DNA of 64,000 nucleotides from Pseudomonadota bacterium (GTDB lineage: Bacteria; Pseudomonadota; Alphaproteobacteria; Sphingomonadales; Sphingomonadaceae). The notes beneath the pieces were generated by a model that saw only the letters and a program-made list of their open reading frames with translations, was not told where the DNA came from and did not search any database. Both the position numbers and the translations under genes were made by a program. Location: positions 186,001 through 250,000 of the forward strand of contig JAFAFE010000007.1 of the NCBI GenBank assembly GCA_023423655.1, given 5' to 3'. This document shows, one piece after another, positions 42,288-49,969 of the stretch (its first letter is position 1; the number at the start of each line of letters is the position of its first letter).

Positions 42288-43609
42288 GGCCGGGGCGGAC
42301 GGCAGTTGCGCTCGCTACGCTCCTTTCGCTCGCCGCGCCCGCATTTGCGCAAAGCCCCTCCCCGCCTCCGCCTGCTGCGGTTGCCGGTGCGATACCGCCC
42401 ACAATCGGCGCGCGCGCTTCCGACATATTGGCGATTATGCGCGGTCAGGGTGATGTCGCCGCGACCTTTCATCCGACCTTCTTGGCGGAAATCTCCGAAG
42501 AAAAATTGCGCGCCATCGCCAAGCAATTAAGCGACCAATATGGCGCGCCGTTGAGGTTGATGAAAATTAACGCGGCCGACGACCGGCAAGCGACGTTTGA
42601 ACTCGATTATGAACGCGGGGTCGCACAGGTCTCGCTCGTTCTGGCAGGGCCGCAGGACGGCCATAAAGTCACCGGCTTCTGGATTACGCAAGTTGCGCCC
42701 AAAGGCGATAATCTGGCGGCAATCCAGTCCGGATTTGCAGCGTTGGACGGTGACAGCGCGTTCGGCATTTACAGCCTGAAAGGAGCCGAGTTACGGCCCT
42801 TGCTCGAAGGCGGGGTGCGCACGCCGCTTGCGACCGGTTCCAGTTTCAAATTGGTCCTACTCGCTGCCCTCGATGCGGATATTCGCGCCGGGCGGCGCAA
42901 GTGGAGCGATGTCGTTCCGCTCAGCCATAAATCGCTGCCATCGGGGCAAATCCAAAATTGGCCCGACCGTGCGCCGATGACCTTGCAAAGCCTTGCAACG
43001 CTGATGATTTCGATCAGCGATAATAGCGCGACCGACACATTGCTCCACCTGCTTGGCCGCGAGCGGGTCAGCGATTTTGCGCTCAAACAGAATATGCTCG
43101 ATAGCAAAGGGATGCCGGTCCTGTCCACGCTAGAAGCCTTTGTGCTGAAAGAGCCGGGACATAAGGCGATGCGCGAGCGCTGGGCCAAGGCGCGCGCGCC
43201 GGAACGCCTCGCCCTGCTGCGCAGCGAAGCGCGGGGCTGGACAGTCGCAGACGCCAAAGCCGTGATGCTCACCGGCACCCCGCAAGCCATCGACACGGTC
43301 GAATGGTTTGCCACCCCGCGCCAGATGGCCAATGCGCTCGCCTGGTTTGTGGACAAAGCCAGCCCCGAAGCGCGCGCTATTTTGGCGGTCAATCCGGGCT
43401 TGCCCGATCCGGCGCGGCGCGGCTGGTCATATATCGGCTATAAAGGCGGGTCGGAAACCGGCGTGATTGCGGCCAATTATCTGCTGATCGACAAAGACGG
43501 GCGGCGCTATATCATCAGTGCGGCGTGGAATAATCGCACCAAGGCGGTCGATAATGACCGCTTTTTCGCGCTCATCAACCGGATGATTACGCTCGCCGCG
43601 CCTAAATAA
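42284..43609 (+). CDS. Exported serine hydrolase of the class A beta-lactamase fold
   Basis: A 441-residue exported protein (signal peptide to A-F-A-Q, residue 23). After a proline-rich linker comes an N-terminal alpha/beta domain (about 40-160), then a domain with the three active-site elements of penicillin-recognising enzymes. These are S-S-F-K at 186-189 (SxxK), S-D-N at 245-247, and K-G-G-S at 387-390 in place of KTG. It may be a carboxypeptidase-like or beta-lactamase-like enzyme; resistance cannot be inferred. The ATG overlaps the parE stop (ATGA). Confidence 0.87.
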   Translation: MRPGRTAVALATLLSLAAPAFAQSPSPPPPAAVAGAIPPTIGARASDILAIMRGQGDVAATFHPTFLAEISEEKLRAIAKQLSDQYGAPLRLMKINAADDRQATFELDYERGVAQVSLVLAGPQDGHKVTGFWITQVAPKGDNLAAIQSGFAALDGDSAFGIYSLKGAELRPLLEGGVRTPLATGSSFKLVLLAALDADIRAGRRKWSDVVPLSHKSLPSGQIQNWPDRAPMTLQSLATLMISISDNSATDTLLHLLGRERVSDFALKQNMLDSKGMPVLSTLEAFVLKEPGHKAMRERWAKARAPERLALLRSEARGWTVADAKAVMLTGTPQAIDTVEWFATPRQMANALAWFVDKASPEARAILAVNPGLPDPARRGWSYIGYKGGSETGVIAANYLLIDKDGRRYIISAAWNNRTKAVDNDRFFALINRMITLAAPK

Positions 43610-43615
43610 ACCGGC

Positions 43616-44407
43616 TTAGGCGGTTAACGCTTCGACCAGCGCCTTGACCTTTTTCTGCCGCCATTGCGGGAGCGGGGCGACGAGCCAATAGGCAAGCTTG
43701 GTTTCGCGCGCATTGTCGATCATTTTGACGCGGCCCTCGGCAATATCATCCTGCGCCAGCAGGTGCGGCACATTGGCATGGCCAAGGCCGAGCGCGGCGG
43801 CATCGAGCGCCAGCCCCGCATCGCCCAAGCGCAGCGCAGGGGTGCCATCGGCAACCGGACAATGCGGCCAGCTAATAGGCGTGGTCGCCCCGCCATCGGG
43901 CGCGGCAACCGTCACAAATGCTCCTTCGGCCAAACGCACCCCTTCATGCTCGCCCGGCCCGTCGGCCAAGCGGATCGCAAGGTCGAGATTGGCTTCGGTA
44001 AAGTCGATTTCCTCGTCCGCCGTCACCAGAGTGAAGCGGGTTTCAGGGTTCGCCGCGCCAAAGCCGCCCAACCGCCGCGCCAGCCATTTGGCGGTAAAAT
44101 CGCGCGGCGCAGCGATGGTGAGCGAGTGGGAGGATTGCCCCGCCTGCATCGCGCTCACCGATTCTTCAAACATCAGGAACCCGGCCCTGAGCGCATCAAG
44201 CCCGGCATCGGCTTCAGGGGTCAGTTCCAACCCTTTGGTCGTGCGGCGGAACAGCACGACGCCGAGCATATCTTCCAAAGCGCGAATTTGCTGGCCGACA
44301 GCGGCGGGTGTTACCGCCAGTTCGTCGGCGGCGCGGGTGAAGCTCAAATGGCGTGCGGCGGCATCAAACACGCGCAACGCATTGAGCGGGAGCATAGTTC
44401 GCTTCAT
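43616..44407 (-). CDS. LysR family transcriptional regulator, GcvA-like
   Basis: A 263-residue regulator with an N-terminal winged helix-turn-helix (P-L-N-A-L-R-V-F-D-A-A-A-R-H-L-S-F-T-R-A then A-V-G-Q-Q-I-R-A-L-E) and a ligand-binding domain from about residue 90. The R-A-A-D-E-L-x-V-T-P-A-A-V pattern fits the GcvA/AmpR subgroup. It is convergent with the beta-lactamase-like gene, six bases away, a neighbourhood reminiscent of AmpR regulators but in convergent orientation. Target genes unknown. Confidence 0.9.
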   Translation of the reverse strand: MKRTMLPLNALRVFDAAARHLSFTRAADELAVTPAAVGQQIRALEDMLGVVLFRRTTKGLELTPEADAGLDALRAGFLMFEESVSAMQAGQSSHSLTIAAPRDFTAKWLARRLGGFGAANPETRFTLVTADEEIDFTEANLDLAIRLADGPGEHEGVRLAEGAFVTVAAPDGGATTPISWPHCPVADGTPALRLGDAGLALDAAALGLGHANVPHLLAQDDIAEGRVKMIDNARETKLAYWLVAPLPQWRQKKVKALVEALTA

Positions 44408-44416
44408 ATGTCTGAC

Positions 44417-44815
44417 CTATTGGGCAACCAGAGGAGCAACGAGCGGGAATTGCGGGATGATCGCTTCAAACCGCTCCCCGTCCTCGCCCGCCATCACATA
44501 AAATCCGGCCATCGAGCCGGTCGGCGTCGCGAGCGGGCAGCCCGATACATAATCATAGCTTTTGCCCGGCATGATGACCGGCTGTTCACCGATCACCCCT
44601 TCGCCCTCGACCAGATGGAGCGCGCCGCGCCCGTCGGTTATCCGCCAGCTACGGGTGAGCAGTTGCACCACCTCGTCGCGCTCATTTTCGATACGGATAT
44701 GATAGGCCCAGAACCAGCGCGCGCGGTCGGGTTCGGACTGGTCCGGCAAATAGCTGACCGACACGCGCACGGTGACGCCGTCGGTTTCGGCTACGAAAGG
44801 AAAGAGCGCCTTCAT
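44417..44815 (-). CDS. apaG: ApaG domain protein
   Basis: A 132-residue protein of the ApaG family, a fibronectin-III-like fold. The core W-A-Y-H-I-R-I-E-N, then the glycine-rich G-E-G-V-I-G-E-Q-P-V-I-M-P-G and near the end G-S-M-A-G-F-Y-V-M are present. ApaG affects Co/Mg resistance and Ap4A in enterobacteria; its biochemistry is unclear. It sits between LysR and metZ, all on the minus strand. Confidence 0.93.
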   Translation of the reverse strand: MKALFPFVAETDGVTVRVSVSYLPDQSEPDRARWFWAYHIRIENERDEVVQLLTRSWRITDGRGALHLVEGEGVIGEQPVIMPGKSYDYVSGCPLATPTGSMAGFYVMAGEDGERFEAIIPQFPLVAPLVAQ

Positions 44816-44832
44816 TGCCCGCTATGATGACC

Positions 44833-46041
44833 CTAAAGCCCGATCCCGGTCAATGCCTGATCGAGGTCGGCAATCAGATCATCGGCATCTTCCAGCCCGA
44901 TATTGACGCGGATCATATCTTCGGTAATCCCGACCGCAAGCCGCGCTTCTTCGCTCATCCCGAAATGGGTGGTCGAGCTGGGATGCGTCATAAGGCTCCG
45001 GGAATCCCCGATATTATTGGAAATGTCGATAAGGTTGAGGCCATCAAGCAAGCCATGCGCTTCCTTGCGCCCGCCGCCCAGAAGGATCGAGAAAATCGGA
45101 CCCGCCGCGACCATTTGCTGCATCGCAAGCTTATGATGCGGATGGCTTTCCAGCCCCGGATACAGCACCGATTTGACGCGCCCTTCCAGAAATTGCGCAA
45201 CTTTCATTGCATTTTCGCTCTGGCGCTGGGCGCGCAGGTCCAGCGTTTCCAGTCCCTTCAACACCACCCACGCATTGAACGGGCTCAAGGTCGCGCCGAC
45301 ATTGCGGTGGAACGGCAGGATGGTTTCGGTCATCATTTGCTCGCTTGAACAGATAGCGCCCGCCAGCACGCGGCCTTGCCCGTCCATCAGCTTGGTCGCG
45401 CTATAACAAACCACATCCGCGCCCATTTCCATCGGCCGCTGGAGCGCGCTCGTCGCAAAGGCATTATCGACAATCGAGATAATGTCATGCGCGCGCGCAA
45501 TGTCGCAAATGCCTTTTATGTCGGATATTTGCATCGACGGGTTGGCGGGGGTTTCAAAGAAAAACACTTTGGTATTGGGCCGCACCGCCGCTTCCCATTG
45601 CGCAGTTTCGTGCGAATCGACCAGCGTGACCTCGATGCCATAGCGCGGGAATAATGTGTCGGTGAGCCAGCGGTTCGACCCGAACATGATCTTGCCCGCC
45701 ACCATATGGTCGCCCGCCGACAGCATCGAGAGCAAAGCAACCGACATCGCCGCCATCCCCGAAGCAGTCGCGCGGCAGCTTTCTGCCCCTTCCATCAGCG
45801 CAATGCGCTTTTCCAGCATTTCGACCGTAGGGTTTTGCAGACGCGAATAGGTCATGCCCGGCGTATCGCCCCGGAAGCGCGCGGCGGCTTCTTCCGCATT
45901 TTCATAGCTATAGCCCGAGGTCATGAATATGGCTTCGGACGTTTCGCCAAAATCGCTGCGCGCGGTGCCGCCGCGAATGGCGAGGGTGGCCGGCTTCCAG
46001 TTCCGGGTGATAGCGGGGTCTTGCCCTGATTTGCGTTTCAT
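44833..46041 (-). CDS. metZ: O-succinylhomoserine sulfhydrylase
   Basis: PLP enzyme that makes homocysteine directly from O-succinylhomoserine and sulfide. The 402-residue protein belongs to the Cys/Met metabolism family: Y-S-R-L-Q-N-P-T near residue 65 and the PLP lysine in Y-S-A-T-K-L-M-D-G. The S-x-T-K-x-x-D-G-Q-G-R form favours MetZ over MetB or MetC. I start at the ATG at 46041, preceded by AAGGAC; the TTG eight codons upstream is unlikely. It follows leuB after 24 bases. Confidence 0.92.
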   Translation of the reverse strand: MKRKSGQDPAITRNWKPATLAIRGGTARSDFGETSEAIFMTSGYSYENAEEAAARFRGDTPGMTYSRLQNPTVEMLEKRIALMEGAESCRATASGMAAMSVALLSMLSAGDHMVAGKIMFGSNRWLTDTLFPRYGIEVTLVDSHETAQWEAAVRPNTKVFFFETPANPSMQISDIKGICDIARAHDIISIVDNAFATSALQRPMEMGADVVCYSATKLMDGQGRVLAGAICSSEQMMTETILPFHRNVGATLSPFNAWVVLKGLETLDLRAQRQSENAMKVAQFLEGRVKSVLYPGLESHPHHKLAMQQMVAAGPIFSILLGGGRKEAHGLLDGLNLIDISNNIGDSRSLMTHPSSTTHFGMSEEARLAVGITEDMIRVNIGLEDADDLIADLDQALTGIGL

Positions 46042-46065
46042 CAAACGTCCTTCAAATTTTCCCAA

Positions 46066-47130
46066 TCATAAAGCGAGGCCGGCAAGGACCGCATCGCCCA
46101 TAGCGGCGGTGGAGAGTGTACCGCCAAGATCACCGGTGCGCGCACCCGCACCGAGCGCATCGCCGACCGCCGCTTCAACGCGGTCTGCGGCCTGTGCATT
46201 TTTGCCCGAATAGCGCAGCAACATGGCGAGCGACAAGATCATCCCCAGCGGGTTGGCCTTGCCCTGCCCGGCAATGTCGGGCGCAGAGCCGTGGATCGGC
46301 TCGTACAGCCCCTGCCCCGAACCGTTGAGCGACGCACTCGGCAAAAGGCCGATAGAGCCTGCACACATACTCGCCTGATCGGACAGAATATCACCGAACA
46401 AATTGCCGGTCACAATCGTATCAAACTGCCCCGGATTGCGCACAAGCTGCATCGCTGCATTATCGACATACATATGGCTCAGCGCCACATCGGGATAGGC
46501 TTTCCCCGTTTCGATCACCACATCGCGCCAAAGCTGCGAGGTTTCGAGGACATTCGCCTTGTCGACCGAACAAAGCTTGGGCTGGCGGTCGGTGCCTGCG
46601 CGCGCAATGGCGGTTTCATAACCGACCTTGGCGATGGCCGCGACTTCATCCTCATTATAGGACATAATGTCATAGCCTTCGCGGCGGCCATTGGCGGTTC
46701 TGCGCATCCCTTTTTCGCCAAAGTAAACATCACCGTTCAGCTCGCGCACAATCACCATGTCGATTTCGCGCGCAATTTCTGGCCGCAGCGCCGACGCATC
46801 GGCAAGATCGGGATAAAGTTTGGCGGGACGCAAATTGGCGAACAGTCCCAATTCCTTACGCAAGCCAAGGATCGCCTGTTCGGGCCGCAACGCCCGCTCC
46901 AGCGCATCGCAATCAGGGTCGCCGACCGCGCCGAACAGGATGGCATCGCTGGCCTTGGCGAGCGCCAGCGTTTCAGGCGGAAGCGGATGGCCCTGCGCTT
47001 TATATGCAGCCCCGCCCACGGGTGCGGCTTCGGTCGTGACACCGGGAAGCGCCAGCGCATCCAGAACGCGCAACGCCTGCTCCATGATTTCCGGACCAAT
47101 GCCATCACCCGCAAGCAGCGCAATCTTCAT
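46066..47130 (-). CDS. leuB: 3-isopropylmalate dehydrogenase
   Basis: Oxidative decarboxylation step of leucine biosynthesis. The 354-residue protein has L-L-A-G-D-G-I-G-P-E-I near the start, R-E-L-N-G-D-V-Y-F-G-E near residues 130-140, the metal/substrate motif N-L-F-G-D-I-L-S-D, and G-S-A-P-D-I-A-G-Q-G. leuCD are not in the window. It probably shares a transcript with metZ. Confidence 0.97.
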   Translation of the reverse strand: MKIALLAGDGIGPEIMEQALRVLDALALPGVTTEAAPVGGAAYKAQGHPLPPETLALAKASDAILFGAVGDPDCDALERALRPEQAILGLRKELGLFANLRPAKLYPDLADASALRPEIAREIDMVIVRELNGDVYFGEKGMRRTANGRREGYDIMSYNEDEVAAIAKVGYETAIARAGTDRQPKLCSVDKANVLETSQLWRDVVIETGKAYPDVALSHMYVDNAAMQLVRNPGQFDTIVTGNLFGDILSDQASMCAGSIGLLPSASLNGSGQGLYEPIHGSAPDIAGQGKANPLGMILSLAMLLRYSGKNAQAADRVEAAVGDALGAGARTGDLGGTLSTAAMGDAVLAGLAL

Positions 47131-47226
47131 GTCTCGCTATCCCTGATTTTGTATTAAACTTGGCTGCGCGTTAGCGCGTCAAAGCCCAAAGCCCAACCCC
47201 CAAATTTTGCACCGCACAATGAAGTC

Positions 47227-47260
47227 CCCCTCCCGCGTGCGGGAGGGGTTAGGGGAGGGT
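47227..47260. repeat. Palindromic GC-rich repeat upstream of leuB
   Basis: CCCCTCCCGC-gt-GCGGGAGGGG is a perfect ten-pair hairpin, followed by TTAGGGGAGGG. The form (CCCTCCC...GGGAGGG plus a tail) is like the repeat near 32007 and like dispersed extragenic repeats of many proteobacteria. The surrounding 200-base gap between recO and leuB holds nothing else I can identify. Confidence 0.7.
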
Positions 47261-47333
47261 CTGTCAGAACAGCAAAAAAGGTAAGCCTTAACCTATTGCA
47301 ACAATAGACAGCTTCCGTAAAAGCCCCACCCCC

Positions 47334-48065
47334 TCACAACCGCCGGAACCGCTCCACCAACCGTTCGCGCGCATCAAAAATTTCATGTCGCCTGCTGTCG
47401 TTGAACAGGCTCGTCTCCAGAAAATGGCCGGTCAGCCGCAATCCGTCCATAATATCGGCGACCCGCGCAGGCACGGTTGCGAGCAGAAAAGCGGGCAGCG
47501 GGAGGAGTCTCGCTTCATAGCCGTGCGCTGCGCCGCGCGACACCGCCTGATGGCTTTTGGGGCTGACAAAAGCGAGATCCTCATCGCTCCCCGACACAAC
47601 GCACTGGCTGATGTCGGGTGCAAAGCCTAGCCGCGCGAGCAGCAGATATTCATAACGCACCAGCGCCGCCCCCCAATTGCGTGCGGATGGCGCCGCCTCG
47701 ATTGCGTCGAGCAAGCCGCCCAGCGCATAATAAAGGTCGGAATAGGGCTGTTCTTCCGGCAGGCTAGCTGCGGTCAGCGCGCATATCCACGCAATCGCGT
47801 CCGCCGCCAGCGGCTCGCCCAAAATCGGAGCGCGGCTATGCACCAGTTCCACGGTCAATCCGGCAAGCTGTTCTGCGGTGCGCGCACGAAATTCGGCTTG
47901 GACAATGTTGGACGGGATGAGGACAGGGCGCAGCGTGCGCGAGCGGCCGCCGCGCACATAGCCCGCAACCAATCCAGCCTCTTGCGTCAGTGCGCGCACA
48001 ATCGCGCCATGTTCGCCATGCGCGCGAACAGAGCAGATGATAGCGCGGGTGATGAGGCTGGTCAT
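47334..48065 (-). CDS. recO: DNA repair protein RecO
   Basis: Recombination mediator that loads RecA on SSB-coated DNA together with RecR. The 243-residue protein has the N-terminal OB fold (A-I-I-C-S-V-R-A-H-G-E-H-G-A-I-V) and G-G-R-S-R near residue 39, then an alpha-helical C-terminal domain. The length is typical for alphaproteobacteria. Confidence 0.93.
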   Translation of the reverse strand: MTSLITRAIICSVRAHGEHGAIVRALTQEAGLVAGYVRGGRSRTLRPVLIPSNIVQAEFRARTAEQLAGLTVELVHSRAPILGEPLAADAIAWICALTAASLPEEQPYSDLYYALGGLLDAIEAAPSARNWGAALVRYEYLLLARLGFAPDISQCVVSGSDEDLAFVSPKSHQAVSRGAAHGYEARLLPLPAFLLATVPARVADIMDGLRLTGHFLETSLFNDSRRHEIFDARERLVERFRRL

Positions 48066-48185
48066 AACCTGTCCTTAGCGGAACGTGGGCGCTTGCGTCA
48101 GCCTTGATTTACGCCACCACTCCACAATCGAATTTACCAATCACTCAGCGCATATTAATCAATTTTTTGGCGGAATGGAAATCAG

Positions 48186-48213
48186 TTACAGCCGCTCCAT
48201 TCTCGCTTAATCT
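48186..48213 (+). promoter_or_regulatory. Possible katA promoter
   Basis: TTACAG (48186-48191), 16 bases, TAATCT (48208-48213), 25 bases before the katA ATG in an AT-rich stretch. The fit to the -35 box is moderate, and no clear OxyR-type palindrome was found beside it. Confidence 0.35.
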
Positions 48214-48237
48214 ATGCAATAAAATGGAGGAAAAGGC

Positions 48238-49770
48238 ATGGCTGACAACACGCATCCGACGGCGGGCAAATGCCCGGTGACGCATCTTACTACGGCGTTC
48301 GGAGCGCCCGTTCCCGACAACCAGAACAGCATGACCGCTGGCCCACGCGGGCCTGTGCTGATGCAGGATGTGTGGCTGCTCGAAAAGCTTGCCAACCTCA
48401 ACCGCGAAATCATCCCCGAACGGCGGATGCACGCCAAAGGGTCAGGCGCGTTCGGCACCTTCACCGTCACCAATGACATCAGCAAATATACCCGCGCAAA
48501 AATCTTCTCCGAAGTCGGCAAGAAGACCGAAATGTTTGCACGCTTTACTACGGTTGCGGGCGAACGCGGCGCGGCGGATGCCGAGCGCGACATTCGTGGC
48601 TTTGCGCTCAAATTCTATACCGAAGAAGGCAATTGGGATTTGGTTGGCAATAATACGCCGGTCTTTTTCCTGCGCGACCCGCGCAAATTTCCTGACCTCA
48701 ATAAAGCGGTCAAGCGCGATCCCAAGACCAATCTGCGCTCGGCGACGAATAATTGGGATTTCTGGACGCTGCTCCCTGAAGCCTTGATGCAGGTGACGAT
48801 TGTCATGTCGGAGCGCGGTATCCCCAAAAGCTTCCGCAATATGCACGGTTTCGGCTCGCATACCTATAGCTTCTATAATGAGGCGGGCGAACGTTTCTGG
48901 GTCAAATTCCATTTCCATACCCAGCAAGGCATTGAAAATCTGACCGATGACGAAGCCGCTGCCGTGGTCGCCAAGGACCGTGAAAGCAACCAGCGCGACC
49001 TGTTCAACGCTATCGAGCGTGGCGATTTCCCCAAATGGAAAATGTCGGTGCAGATCATGCCGGAAGCCGAGGCGGAACAGTATAAATTCCACCCGTTCGA
49101 CCTCACCAAAGTCTGGTATGCGGAAGATTATCCGCTGATCGAAGTCGGTGAATTCGAACTTAACCGGAACCCCGAAAATTTCTTCGCCGATGTTGAACAA
49201 AGCGCGTTTGCGCCGTCGAACCTCGTCCCCGGTATTTCGGTGTCGCCCGACAAGATGCTGCAAGCGCGGCTGTTCGCTTATGCCGATGCCCAGCGTTACC
49301 GGCTTGGCGTCAACCATCACCAGATTCCGGTCAATGCAGCGCGTTGCCCTGTCTTTACCAACCATCGCGACGGTCAGGGCCGGATTGATGGCAATTATGC
49401 GGGCCTGCCGCATTATGAGCCGAACAGCTTTGGCCAGTGGCAGGAGCAACCCGAATTTCGCGAGCCGCCGCTCAAGATTAATGGCGACGCGGATTTCTGG
49501 AACTTCCGCGAAGATGATGACGATTATTTCACCCAGCCCCGCAAGCTGTTCCTGCAAATGAACGCGACGCAGCGCGAAGCTTTATTTGCGAACACCGCAG
49601 CGGCGATGGGCGATGCACTCGATTTCATCAAGCAACGCCACATCGACAATTGCACGCGGGCCCATCCCGATTATGGCGCAGGCGTCGCTTACGCACTCGG
49701 CATGGGGCCGAAGGTCGACCCCACCCAACCGCCAAGCGATGGTCCGGCGCGGCATGTCGAGCATCTTTGA
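48238..49770 (+). CDS. katA: Catalase (monofunctional, small subunit)
   Basis: Haem enzyme that dismutates hydrogen peroxide. The 510-residue length is that of small-subunit catalases. The distal histidine is His65 in R-R-M-H-A-K-G-S-G, and the haem-ligand tyrosine is Tyr348 in R-L-F-A-Y-A-D-A-Q-R-Y-R-L-G. TGGAGGAAAAGG precedes the ATG. It is divergent from recO; no oxyR lies next to it. Confidence 0.97.
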   Translation: MADNTHPTAGKCPVTHLTTAFGAPVPDNQNSMTAGPRGPVLMQDVWLLEKLANLNREIIPERRMHAKGSGAFGTFTVTNDISKYTRAKIFSEVGKKTEMFARFTTVAGERGAADAERDIRGFALKFYTEEGNWDLVGNNTPVFFLRDPRKFPDLNKAVKRDPKTNLRSATNNWDFWTLLPEALMQVTIVMSERGIPKSFRNMHGFGSHTYSFYNEAGERFWVKFHFHTQQGIENLTDDEAAAVVAKDRESNQRDLFNAIERGDFPKWKMSVQIMPEAEAEQYKFHPFDLTKVWYAEDYPLIEVGEFELNRNPENFFADVEQSAFAPSNLVPGISVSPDKMLQARLFAYADAQRYRLGVNHHQIPVNAARCPVFTNHRDGQGRIDGNYAGLPHYEPNSFGQWQEQPEFREPPLKINGDADFWNFREDDDDYFTQPRKLFLQMNATQREALFANTAAAMGDALDFIKQRHIDNCTRAHPDYGAGVAYALGMGPKVDPTQPPSDGPARHVEHL

Positions 49771-49800
49771 GGTCATAACTCTTTGAAATTTATGATATAA

Positions 49801-49895
49801 TAGCGTCATTGCGAGCGCCGCAGGCGCGCGGCAATCCAGGGCAGCTCTGCGAGACTCTGGATTGCCGCGCCGCTTCGCGGCTCGCAATGACGCTA
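49801..49895. repeat. 95-base palindromic repeat after katA
   Basis: The outer 15-base arms TAGCGTCATTGCGAG and CTCGCAATGACGCTA are perfect inverted copies, and inner arms GGCAATCCAG / CTGGATTGCC also pair. The GCGTCATTGCGAGCG...GCAATCCAG form is a widespread extragenic palindrome of alpha- and other proteobacteria. It may also serve as the transcription end between the convergent katA and uvrC. Confidence 0.85.
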
Positions 49896-49969
49896 GATAT
49901 TTCGGGAAGGAGCACCCGGCGCTCCACCAAAATATTCCGCGTTATTTTCAACGGCCTAAAGCCATTTTT

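Noticed and set aside
44833..46065. A SAM riboswitch before metZ
   Set aside because: Only about 24 bases separate metZ from leuB, too short for a riboswitch.
47131..47333. A leader peptide or T-box/leucine attenuator upstream of leuB
   Set aside because: No run of Leu codons followed by alternative hairpins was found on the minus strand; only a perfect GC-rich repeat hairpin is present.
48442..49557. A 371-codon open frame opposite katA
   Set aside because: katA is complete and has its ribosome site; the antisense product has no domain or ribosome site.
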